A DNA stretch of 43,091 nucleotides from VBDM01 sp035702665 (GTDB lineage Bacteria > Pseudomonadota > Gammaproteobacteria > Burkholderiales > SG8-39), in assembly GCA_035702665.1 (NCBI GenBank), contig DASSQD010000046.1:1-43091 (forward strand). The letters are read 5' to 3'. Below, one piece after another: positions 32,066 to 39,164 of this stretch. The notes under the pieces were generated by a model. That model did not search any database, was not told where the DNA came from, and was given only the letters and a program-made list of their open reading frames with translations. The translations under genes were made by a program, and so were the position numbers. Position 1 is the first letter of the stretch, and every line of letters starts with the position of its first letter.

Positions 32066-32665
32066 ATGACGGCGGCAGGCGACGAGCTGCTCATCGGGCT
32101 CGTGTCGATCAGCGACCGCGCCTCGAGCGGGGTCTACAAGGACGAGGGCATCCCGGCGCTCGAAGAGTTCTTCGGGCGCGCGCTCGCCAGCCCCTGGCGC
32201 ACGGTGAAGCGCCTCATTCCGGACGAGCTCCCGGTGATCGAATCCACCCTGATCGAGCTCGTCGATCGCGAGAAGTGCCAGCTGGTGCTGACCACGGGCG
32301 GAACCGGTCCCGCGCTGCGCGACGTCACCCCCGAGGCGACGCTCGCCGTTGCCGACAAGATGATGCCGGGATTCGGCGAGCAGATGCGCCGAATCAGCCT
32401 GGAGTTCGTCCCGACCGCGATCCTGTCGCGGCAGGTGGCGGTGGTGCGCAAGGGCGCGCTCATCATCAACCTGCCCGGCCAGCCCAAGTCGATCCGCGAG
32501 ACGCTCGAGGGCCTGAAGGACGCGGACGGCAGGCAGATCGTGAACGGCATCTTTGCCGCGGTCCCTTACTGCGTCGACCTGATCGGCGGCCCGTACATCG
32601 AGACGCACGCCGACGTGGTGAAGGCGTTCCGTCCCAAGTCGGCGATCCGTCCGAAGAAGGCCTGA
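32066..32665 (+). CDS. mogA: molybdopterin adenylyltransferase
   Basis: A 199-residue MogA-type protein that adenylates molybdopterin before molybdenum insertion in the cytoplasm. Motifs are IGLVSISDRASSGVYKDEG, the MPT-binding TTGGTGPALRDVTPEA and LPGQPKSIRETLEG, in the correct order and spacing. The C-terminal FAAVPYCVDLIGGPYIET is typical of betaproteobacterial MogA. Start ATG at 32066; no Shine-Dalgarno. The carboxylesterase gene starts four bases after its stop. Its presence is compatible with a molybdenum hydroxylase partner for the CoxG-like protein. Confidence 0.95.
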   Translation: MTAAGDELLIGLVSISDRASSGVYKDEGIPALEEFFGRALASPWRTVKRLIPDELPVIESTLIELVDREKCQLVLTTGGTGPALRDVTPEATLAVADKMMPGFGEQMRRISLEFVPTAILSRQVAVVRKGALIINLPGQPKSIRETLEGLKDADGRQIVNGIFAAVPYCVDLIGGPYIETHADVVKAFRPKSAIRPKKA

Positions 32666-32669
32666 GCGG

Positions 32670-33341
32670 ATGGCGCAGATCCTCGACGCGATCGAGATCG
32701 AAACTGCGAAGGATCCGTCCGCGAGCGTCATCTGGATGCACGGCCTGGGCGCGGACGGCAACGATTTCGCGCCCATCGTGCCAGTGCTGCAGCTGCCCCG
32801 CGCGGCGATACGCTTCGTCTTTCCCCACGCGCCGATCCGGCCGGTGACGATCAACGGCGGCATGCGCATGCGCGCCTGGTACGACATCAGCGACGGCGCG
32901 ATCCGCCGCGAGGACGAGGGCGGCGTGCGCGCCTCGCAGAAGCTGATCGAGACGCTGATGGCGCGCGAGAAAGAGCGCGGCGTGGCGGCGAGCCGCCTCG
33001 TGCTTGCCGGGTTCTCGCAGGGCGGCGCGATCGCGCTGCAGACCGGACTGCGCCACGCCGAGCGCATCGCCGGCATCATGGCGCTGTCGACCTACCTGCC
33101 GATCGCAGACAAGCTCCCGGCGGAGGCCGGCGAGGCGAACCGGGATGCGCCGATCTTCATGGCGCACGGCAGCTACGATCCGGTGATCCCGCTCGCGCGC
33201 GCCGAGCAATCGCGCGGGATCCTGCAGTCGCTGGGCTACGCCGTGGAATGGCGCGAGTACGGCATGCCGCACTCGGTGTGCCCCGATGAACTGGCCGACA
33301 TCGGCGCGTGGCTCACCAAGGTGCTCGGCGCGCAGGCCTGA
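32670..33341 (+). CDS. phospholipase/carboxylesterase family hydrolase
   Basis: A 223-residue serine hydrolase of the Abhydrolase_2 group (carboxylesterase/acyl-protein thioesterase type). The triad is Ser116 in GFSQGG, Asp170 in GSYDPVIP and His201 in GMPHSV. N-terminal VIWMHGLGADGNDF and FVFPHAPIRPVTINGG are characteristic. Cytoplasmic, acting on short-chain esters or thioesters; the physiological substrate is usually unknown. It begins four bases after mogA and probably shares its transcript. It converges on the PilZ-like gene with seven bases between stops. Confidence 0.93.
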   Translation: MAQILDAIEIETAKDPSASVIWMHGLGADGNDFAPIVPVLQLPRAAIRFVFPHAPIRPVTINGGMRMRAWYDISDGAIRREDEGGVRASQKLIETLMAREKERGVAASRLVLAGFSQGGAIALQTGLRHAERIAGIMALSTYLPIADKLPAEAGEANRDAPIFMAHGSYDPVIPLARAEQSRGILQSLGYAVEWREYGMPHSVCPDELADIGAWLTKVLGAQA

Positions 33342-33348
33342 GCGGGCG

Positions 33349-34881
33349 CTACTCGCCCGAGTCGCGCCTCATGGTGCGGCAGCGCACCAGGTCGTAGTCG
33401 TCCCCCCGCTCCATGGCACCGGTGGGCAGCAGCAGATAGACTCTGCCGTCCTGCTCGAGCTGAAGATTCTGCCCGGGAGCGAGGACGCCGGTGCGCAGCA
33501 GGAGCTGCGCCTCGGGCGCGGAATCGAGCTGGCCGAGCACGATCGCGGTCTCCGTGTCCGGGCTGAGCCCCGCCTGACCGCTCACCAGCCTCACCTGCGC
33601 CGGCACCGCGGCCCGTCCCACGGTCTGGATGCCGACCGCTCCCGTCTGCGTCATGTCGCGCTGGAAGCGCCGCACCACGCCGACGATCCAGTTGGAGCCG
33701 CCCTCGGGCTGCAGCCCGAGCAGGCAACCGATCTTCAGCCAGTCGCCGCGGAGCTGGGGCACGACCGCGCCGAAGCCTCCGGAGCTGACATTCTCCACGA
33801 TCCAGCTCTCGATCTTCTCGGGGTCGAACAGGGCCTCGCCGCCCGGATCGAGCGCAGAGAGCACGCCGTCGAAACCGTAAGTGATCGTCACGCGCGACTT
33901 GACCCTGTGGCGCGGCGTCTTCCTCTCGGGCGGCTGCGAAGACCAGTTCATCGCGAGGTGGTCGAGGACCTCGACGATCACGTTCGGTTCGTAGCTCCCG
34001 CCGAGGCTGACGCTCGAAGGCACGGCGTTCGTCGTCTTCACCGCGTGCAGCAGCTGCCTGACGTGGCCGACCGCAGCGGCCGCCGAAAAGAAGCGCAGCG
34101 CGGGAGCGGGCTCCGGCGAGCGCCCGACCCGCACCGGCGGCAGCGTTGCGGCGAGATCGATCCCGTAGTTGGAGTCGGGCCGGGGATCCGGCGTGAGCCT
34201 GAACGAGTGCACGAGATGGGCAACGAGACGCTCGACGAGCTCGATCTCCACCGGCAGCAGGCTGTCCGGCGACGACACCGCGAGCATCACCGCCTTGATG
34301 AATTCCTGCTCGGCCGTGGTATCCCCGGGCGCGCCCGCGAAGGGGACCACCCTCGCGTCAGCGTACCTGCGGTGCTCGGCGAACGCATAGATCTTGTTGA
34401 CCGAGCTCCAGAGAGTGTTGTCCTGTAGCCCGTAGCGGATGTACTGCCACTTCATCTGTCCCGCGAGCGCATGCAGCGCCCGCACCGTGAGCAAGGGCAT
34501 GCTCGGCTTGAGCACTTCCCAGCCCTTCTGGCTGGTGACAAAAACGTCGACGCAGATGGCGAACGCGATCGCGGACTGGCGGTAGGACTCGCGTATCGCG
34601 GTCCACAGCCGGTTCTCCTGGTACTTCGACAGGCGCGGCGAGGAGAGATAGTCGCGCTGCAGCCGGCGCAGGTGGCCCTGGGCGGCGTCGTCGATCATCA
34701 GCACCAGCTGCGCGCGGTGATCGTGGGCGAAGCCCTTCCAGGCGCGCACCGATTCGAGCCAGTGGTTCAGGTCCTCGAGCGCCTTGAAGGGATCGCTCCC
34801 GGGAATGGCGTCGACGATCTTCCGGGCCTCCTTGACGTCGGCCATGGGATGATCGGACTTGCCACCCCCGAACAGATTCAT
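33349..34881 (-). CDS. helical protein with degenerate C-terminal PilZ-like domain
   Basis: A 510-residue soluble protein I recognise only in part. Residues 1-310 are mostly alpha-helical with no known motif. Residues of about 320-425 resemble a PilZ domain: a basic start (PERKTPRHRVKSRVTITYG), then ENVSSGGFGAVVP where PilZ has DxSxxG, then DWLKIGCLLGLQPEG and WIVGVVRRFQRD. The Asp of the c-di-GMP motif is replaced (NVSSGG), so nucleotide binding is doubtful. It could be a pilus- or motility-linked scaffold, and the pilus operon lies about 800 bases away. GGGAG precedes the ATG at 34881. It follows the tRNA gene on the same strand without a visible terminator. Confidence 0.68.
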   Translation of the reverse strand: MNLFGGGKSDHPMADVKEARKIVDAIPGSDPFKALEDLNHWLESVRAWKGFAHDHRAQLVLMIDDAAQGHLRRLQRDYLSSPRLSKYQENRLWTAIRESYRQSAIAFAICVDVFVTSQKGWEVLKPSMPLLTVRALHALAGQMKWQYIRYGLQDNTLWSSVNKIYAFAEHRRYADARVVPFAGAPGDTTAEQEFIKAVMLAVSSPDSLLPVEIELVERLVAHLVHSFRLTPDPRPDSNYGIDLAATLPPVRVGRSPEPAPALRFFSAAAAVGHVRQLLHAVKTTNAVPSSVSLGGSYEPNVIVEVLDHLAMNWSSQPPERKTPRHRVKSRVTITYGFDGVLSALDPGGEALFDPEKIESWIVENVSSGGFGAVVPQLRGDWLKIGCLLGLQPEGGSNWIVGVVRRFQRDMTQTGAVGIQTVGRAAVPAQVRLVSGQAGLSPDTETAIVLGQLDSAPEAQLLLRTGVLAPGQNLQLEQDGRVYLLLPTGAMERGDDYDLVRCRTMRRDSGE

Positions 34882-34927
34882 CGTGTCTCCCGGTCGCGCG
34901 CGCCGCAGGGCAGCCAGGATTAGTTCG

Positions 34928-35003
<76 letters not shown>

Positions 35004-35026
35004 CTGCGCGCCGCGCGAGGGGACGC

Positions 35027-35035
35027 ATTATAACA
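35027..35035 (-). promoter_or_regulatory. extended -10 promoter of tRNA-Thr
   Basis: On the minus strand TGTTATAAT is an extended -10 with a perfect TATAAT, followed by the GC-rich discriminator GCGTCCCC typical of stringently controlled stable-RNA promoters. The tRNA begins about 24 bases further on. Confidence 0.65.
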
Positions 35036-35072
35036 AGCGGAATCGCCCCGGGACCGCTCCGCGGACCGTGCG

Positions 35073-35492
35073 CTACTGCGGGCGGGTGCGGACGATGATG
35101 TCCACGCCCTCGGAAACCGTTCCCTCGGGCAGGGGCGGCAGCCCGACCACCCGGATGTTGTCCGCGGGGATATCGGTCAGGCATCCGCTGACGACGTCGT
35201 AGAGGTGGTGGTGAGGCTCGGTGTTGGGATCGTAGACGATCCTGTCCGGATCGACGACCAGCTCGCGGATGAGCTTCTTCTCGACGAACAGCTTGAGCGT
35301 GTTGTAGACGGTCGCCTTCGAGGCCTCGGCGAACCGCGAGTTGACCAGCGCGAGGATCTGATCGGCCGAGAGGTGCTCGCGCCGCGTGAACAGCGTGTGC
35401 GCGATCTCCAGGCGCTGGTGCGTCGGGGTGATGCCCCGGTGGCGCAGCAGTTGCGCCACGCTTTCGCGGTCGCGTTTGTGGGGCTTCTTCAT
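35073..35492 (-). CDS. Fur-family transcriptional regulator (PerR/Irr-like, no CxxC)
   Basis: A 139-residue Fur-family protein. The winged-helix part shows LLRHRGITPTHQRLEI and ATVYNTLKLF; the hinge has His94-His95-His96 (TEPHHHLYDV), the metal site shared by Fur, PerR and Irr. The structural-zinc CxxC pairs of Fur are absent; only Cys104 is present. This favours a PerR- or Irr-like peroxide or heme/iron sensor rather than classic Fur. The ATG at 35492 has no Shine-Dalgarno. TAGAAT ends nine bases upstream and is overlapped by a palindrome, suggesting autoregulation. No rubrerythrin or katG lies beside it. Confidence 0.92.
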   Translation of the reverse strand: MKKPHKRDRESVAQLLRHRGITPTHQRLEIAHTLFTRREHLSADQILALVNSRFAEASKATVYNTLKLFVEKKLIRELVVDPDRIVYDPNTEPHHHLYDVVSGCLTDIPADNIRVVGLPPLPEGTVSEGVDIIVRTRPQ

Positions 35493-35501
35493 GAGAAGAG
35501 C

Positions 35502-35521
35502 ATTCTAGACCATGATCTGGA
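35502..35521 (-). promoter_or_regulatory. promoter with overlapping 18-bp palindrome (Fur-family operator candidate)
   Basis: TAGAAT on the minus strand (35507-35502) is nine bases from the Fur-family ATG. The 18-mer at 35504-35521 (plus strand TCTAGACCATGATCTGGA) is an imperfect palindrome with seven of nine pairs matching, covering the -10 region. Its position fits repression by the encoded regulator. Confidence 0.45.
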
Positions 35522-35641
35522 CTGTGTCTAATTCGTACGGAGATCGCGTTCGGACCTGCCGGCGGAACCGTGAACTAGTTCCGCTAGAATCCCCGCCCGG
35601 ACGCCGTACGCACCTCGATTTCGTCCGCTCGTCGGGAGGTT

Positions 35642-35671
35642 TTGCGGCAGCCTTCCCGGGTTCTCTATCAT
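35642..35671 (+). promoter_or_regulatory. candidate promoter of the minor pilin operon
   Basis: TTGCGG (35642-35647) and TATCAT (35666-35671) are 18 bases apart, and the pilE-like ATG is 27 bases downstream with GGGAG between. A perfect 10-bp palindrome GAACTAGTTC at 35572-35581 lies further upstream and could bind a regulator. Confidence 0.35.
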
Positions 35672-35698
35672 TGAGCCGCGCAAGAAAGGGAGCCTCCC

Positions 35699-36136
35699 AT
35701 GCAACGCCAGACCGGTTTCACGCTCATCGAATTGATGGTCACGATCGCGATCATCGCGATCCTCGCCGCGATCGCCGTACCTTCGTATACGGTCTACATC
35801 ACCCGCTCGAGGATCCAGGAGGCAACGACCAACCTCCTCGCGATGCGGACGAAGATGGAGCAGTATTTCCAGGACAACCGCAGCTATCTCGGCGGCTGCG
35901 CCGCAGGCACGGTCGCAGCGCCACCGACGGCGCTGAAGTATTTCACCGTCTCCTGCCCCCCTGCCAACCTGACCGCGAACACCTACACGGTCCAGGCCGT
36001 CGGCAGCACGCCCGACCTTACGGGCCTGACGCTGAGCATCGACCAAGCCAACGTGCGCAGGACCGTATCGGTTCCTCCAGGCTGGAACCTGCCCGCCACG
36101 AACTGCTGGGTCTCCAAGAAGAGCGGGGACTGCTAA
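35699..36136 (+). CDS. pilE: type IV pilin-like protein (PilE family)
   Basis: A 145-residue prepilin with a very short leader MQRQTG cut before FTLIELMVTIAI; Glu5 of the mature chain is present. The C-terminal domain has four cysteines (Cys62, Cys82, Cys128 and a final Cys145) that could form the D-region and a second disulfide. It opens the minor pilin operon, with FimT four bases after its stop. In related clusters the PilE at the operon head is a minor pilin rather than the main fibre subunit, and its place here suggests that. GGGAG is seven bases upstream. Confidence 0.9.
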   Translation: MQRQTGFTLIELMVTIAIIAILAAIAVPSYTVYITRSRIQEATTNLLAMRTKMEQYFQDNRSYLGGCAAGTVAAPPTALKYFTVSCPPANLTANTYTVQAVGSTPDLTGLTLSIDQANVRRTVSVPPGWNLPATNCWVSKKSGDC

Positions 36137-36140
36137 GAAC

Positions 36141-36752
36141 ATGGCTCGCCGGAATCAGCGCGGCTTCAACCTCATCGAGGTCATGGTGACGCTGACCGTG
36201 CTCGCCGTGCTCATCACGCTCGGCGCCCCGAGCTTTTCGGACTGGCTCCACACCCAGCGCATCCGCTCGGCCGCCGAGGCGGTCGTCAACGGCTTGCAGA
36301 TCGCGCGCGGCGAGGCGATCAAGCAGAATCAACCCGTGGTGCTAGGGTTCGAGCCGGGGCTGGGCACCGGCTGGACCGTCTGCCCGGCTACGGTCCAGCC
36401 CTGCGACTCCACGACCCCGGCCCCTCCTGCCCCCAACAGCTACATCCAGCAGAAGGGCGCGCAGGAAGGCACGGCCAACGCGTTCCTCACCGCCAGCGCC
36501 ACGCCGTCGCCGCAGCCGCCCGTACCGGCGACGCTGGTGACGTTCTCTGCGCTGGGGGCCGCGCTGCCGCGAAACCTCGACGGCTCGCAGCCGGTCGTGC
36601 AGGTCGACGTCTACTACAACGATCCCACCACGTGCAGCGCCAACGGGGGGACGATGCGCTGCATGCGCGTCGTGGTGACCGCCGGCGGCAACGTCCGCAT
36701 GTGCGATCCGACGCCGGGGGTCGTCGCTCCCGACCCGCGCGCCTGCCCGTGA
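36141..36752 (+). CDS. fimT: type IV pilus minor pilin FimT/GspH family
   Basis: A 203-residue prepilin. The leader MARRNQRG precedes FNLIEVMVTLTVL with Glu5. The rest follows the GspH/FimT layout (FSDWLHTQRIRSAAEAVVNGLQIARGEAIKQN), with a Thr/Pro-rich loop (TTPAPPAPN and SATPSPQPP) and two Cys pairs near the C-terminus. FimT-like pilins initiate pilus assembly, and some bind DNA for uptake. It overlaps the region before pilV, whose start is 14 bases after the stop. Confidence 0.9.
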   Translation: MARRNQRGFNLIEVMVTLTVLAVLITLGAPSFSDWLHTQRIRSAAEAVVNGLQIARGEAIKQNQPVVLGFEPGLGTGWTVCPATVQPCDSTTPAPPAPNSYIQQKGAQEGTANAFLTASATPSPQPPVPATLVTFSALGAALPRNLDGSQPVVQVDVYYNDPTTCSANGGTMRCMRVVVTAGGNVRMCDPTPGVVAPDPRACP

Positions 36753-36766
36753 AACTGGAGCCGACC

Positions 36767-37246
36767 ATGCGCAAGCACACTCCGCTCCATCGTCCGCAGA
36801 CGGGCGTCATGCTGATCGAGGCGCTGATCGCGATCTTGATCTTCTCCATCGGCATCCTTGCGGTCGTGGGCATGCAGGGGACCGCGATCAAGAACGTGAC
36901 TCAATCAAAATCCCGCAGCGACGCGGCCATGCTCGCCAATCAGCTGATCGCCCAGATGTGGGCCGACAAGGGCAACATCGCACAGTACAACTACCCGGGA
37001 TCCGGGACGATTCCCGCGAAGCTGGGAACGCTTTCCCCGACTCCCACCGGCTGGATCGGGCAGGTCAGCAAGCTGCCCGGAGCCACCACGGCGCTGCCCG
37101 TAATCACCGTGCCCGCCCCAGGGGCGCCCGCTGCCACGGCATCGGGCGCGACCGTGCAGATCCAGATCTTCTGGCAGATGCCCGAGGAGGTATCGCTCGG
37201 CCTGCCGCCGCACGACTACACCGTGATCGTTTCGATCTTCCTCTAG
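36767..37246 (+). CDS. pilV: type IV pilus minor pilin PilV
   Basis: A 159-residue PilV protein. The leader ends in QTG before VMLIEALIAILIFSIGIL, with Glu5 and the FSIGILAVVGMQ stretch typical of PilV. The C-terminus IVSIFL ends like other PilV proteins, in a strand. I chose ATG 36767 with GGAG seven bases upstream. A GTG at 36749 that overlaps the fimT stop is an alternative. Minor pilins PilV, PilW, PilX and FimT form the priming complex under the pilus tip with PilY1. Confidence 0.92.
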   Translation: MRKHTPLHRPQTGVMLIEALIAILIFSIGILAVVGMQGTAIKNVTQSKSRSDAAMLANQLIAQMWADKGNIAQYNYPGSGTIPAKLGTLSPTPTGWIGQVSKLPGATTALPVITVPAPGAPAATASGATVQIQIFWQMPEEVSLGLPPHDYTVIVSIFL

Positions 37247-37255
37247 CGACCGACC

Positions 37256-38518
37256 ATGCGCGCCACTCCTGCCCACCGCGGTTCCCGGGGCTTCAGCATC
37301 ATCGAGCTGATGGTCGCGATGCTGATCGGCCTGATCGGCATCATCATCATCTTCCAGGTGTTCGAGGTATCCGAAGGCATCAAGCGCACCAGTACCAGCG
37401 GCGGCGACGCCCAGCAGAACGGCGCGATCGCGCTGTACGCCATGGAGCGCGACCTGCGCAGCGCAGGGAGCGGGTTCAACGATACCCCCTCGGTCGGCTG
37501 CACCATCCTCGGCTACGATTCCTCGCGCACCACGAACAACTTCACGCTGACGCTCGCGCCGGTCTTGGTCACGAGCGCGGGGCCCGGAGGTCCCGACAGC
37601 GTGTCGGTCTTCTACGCGTCCAAGCCGCTGGTCGGGGACGCGACGCCCCTGAATGCACCCGCGGCGGTGGGGTCTACCTCCGTGCAGGTGTCGAGCGCCT
37701 ACGGCTACGGTCCAGGCGACCTGGTCATTCTGAACTACCCCGCGCAGGTGCCCGCGGTCAATTGCCAGCTCAGGGAGCTGAGCAACGTCGCAGGAATCGT
37801 TCTCATCCACAGGGATGCCGGCCAAACCTACCTGTCCGTGTCCGGCACCACTCGAACCGTTCGATTCAACCAGCCGGGAGGCCTGACCGTGGCGTACGGG
37901 GGCGCGGGGACTTCCGCCCGGGTGATCGACCTGGGCAACCTGTACGAGCCCGTGGGGAACCCGACGGTCCCGGTCTACAACACCTACGCCATCGTCAACA
38001 ATGCCCTCACCGTGACCTCGCCGTTCGTCGTCGCCGGCGGCGCGCCGGTCGTCAACACCATCGCGGACAATATCGTCCAGCTGCGCGTCGCCTATGGACT
38101 GGACGACGGCGTCAACAACGGGTCGGTCAGCATCGGGGCCGGCTACACGGCCTGCGATGGCATCGTCGACCGCTTCGTGGACGCCGCCACGTTCAACGCG
38201 ATTGCGGCCCTGCCGGTATGTCCGACGGCGCTGCAGACGAAGTGGCAGCTTCTGATTGCCATGCGGGTGGCGGTCGTGGCGCGCAGCGCGCTCGCGGAAA
38301 AGCCGACCGGGATCAACGGAACGAATTGCGACGCCACCACGGACGGCACGGAAGGCGTCAGCGTTCCGGACCAGCGTCCGACCTGGACCGGCGGAATCAT
38401 CGACGTGTCGGCGTCGGGGGATCCGAGCGCAACGTCGCTCCTCAACTGGAAGTGCTACCGCTACAAGGTCTTCGAGACGACGGTCCCGCTGCGCAACTGG
38501 ATATGGAGGTCGAGCTGA
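37256..38518 (+). CDS. pilW: type IV pilus minor pilin PilW
   Basis: A 420-residue PilW. The leader MRATPAHRGSRG precedes FSIIELMVAMLIGLIG with Glu5. A PilW region follows (GAIALYAMERDLRSAGSGF), then a long beta-rich C-terminal domain with several Cys (for example CTILGYDSS and NCQLRELS). PilW proteins of Pseudomonas are about 270 residues, so this one is enlarged by about 150. It begins nine bases after pilV with no strong Shine-Dalgarno, suggesting coupling to it. Confidence 0.9.
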   Translation: MRATPAHRGSRGFSIIELMVAMLIGLIGIIIIFQVFEVSEGIKRTSTSGGDAQQNGAIALYAMERDLRSAGSGFNDTPSVGCTILGYDSSRTTNNFTLTLAPVLVTSAGPGGPDSVSVFYASKPLVGDATPLNAPAAVGSTSVQVSSAYGYGPGDLVILNYPAQVPAVNCQLRELSNVAGIVLIHRDAGQTYLSVSGTTRTVRFNQPGGLTVAYGGAGTSARVIDLGNLYEPVGNPTVPVYNTYAIVNNALTVTSPFVVAGGAPVVNTIADNIVQLRVAYGLDDGVNNGSVSIGAGYTACDGIVDRFVDAATFNAIAALPVCPTALQTKWQLLIAMRVAVVARSALAEKPTGINGTNCDATTDGTEGVSVPDQRPTWTGGIIDVSASGDPSATSLLNWKCYRYKVFETTVPLRNWIWRSS

Positions 38519-38519
38519 C

Positions 38520-39146
38520 ATGAGGCCTTCGGTCAAACTCGCTTCGGGCGCGGCGCTGCGGAGCCGCCAGCGCGGAACCATGCTGATCATCGCGCTCATC
38601 GTCCTCGTGGCGATGACGCTCGCGGGGCTCGCCGCGATGCGCTCGGTGGATACCGCGACCATCCTGGCGGGCAACATCGCCCTGCGGCAGGCGAGCCTCA
38701 ACGCAGCGGACCAGGGTTTGCAGGCGGGTTTCAACGTGCTCGCTACCCCGGGCCTCAATCCGAACGCCAACCTGGACATCGACGGCATGAACGTGGGCAT
38801 CGCCGGCTACTACTCCAGCGCCTCGATCACCGAGCCCAACTGGTCGGACCCCGCGACGTGGAGCAACCCGAACCGGCCGACCGTGCAACTGCCCGCCGAC
38901 GCGGCGGGAAACGTCGTCTCGTACATCGTCGAGCGCCTGTGCACGACGGCGAACGTTCCGGCGAGCGGCGCGGGCCAGGTTTGTGGCGTCACCATCAGCT
39001 CCGCCTCCGCCAGCCGGCAAGGGGAAGACAACTTCAGAGCGCAGGACGCCCTGTTCAACAACCTGCCTCAGGTCCACTACCGGATCACGGCGCGCGCCGT
39101 CGGTCCGCGCAACTCGGTCGCCATCGTGCAGGCCATGCTTCGGTAG
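38520..39146 (+). CDS. pilX: type IV pilus minor pilin PilX
   Basis: A 208-residue PilX. The leader ends QRG before TMLIIALIVLVAMTLAGLAAMRSVD, which lacks Glu5, as is usual for PilX. The LAGNIALRQASLNAADQGLQ segment is the standard PilX helix. The ATG shares base 38520 right after the pilW stop, and GGAGG is inside the pilW end. PilX in Pseudomonas interacts with PilY1 and the pilus tip; the C-terminal domain here has two Cys (LCTTANVP and VCGVTI). Confidence 0.9.
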   Translation: MRPSVKLASGAALRSRQRGTMLIIALIVLVAMTLAGLAAMRSVDTATILAGNIALRQASLNAADQGLQAGFNVLATPGLNPNANLDIDGMNVGIAGYYSSASITEPNWSDPATWSNPNRPTVQLPADAAGNVVSYIVERLCTTANVPASGAGQVCGVTISSASASRQGEDNFRAQDALFNNLPQVHYRITARAVGPRNSVAIVQAMLR

Positions 39147-39164
39147 TTCCACGGGAGATTTCTC

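Noticed and set aside
35562..35584. Hairpin GCGGAAC/GTTCCGC upstream of the pilin operon
   Set aside because: Seven-base arms with a nine-base loop and no T run; not a terminator, and no known riboswitch or site matches.
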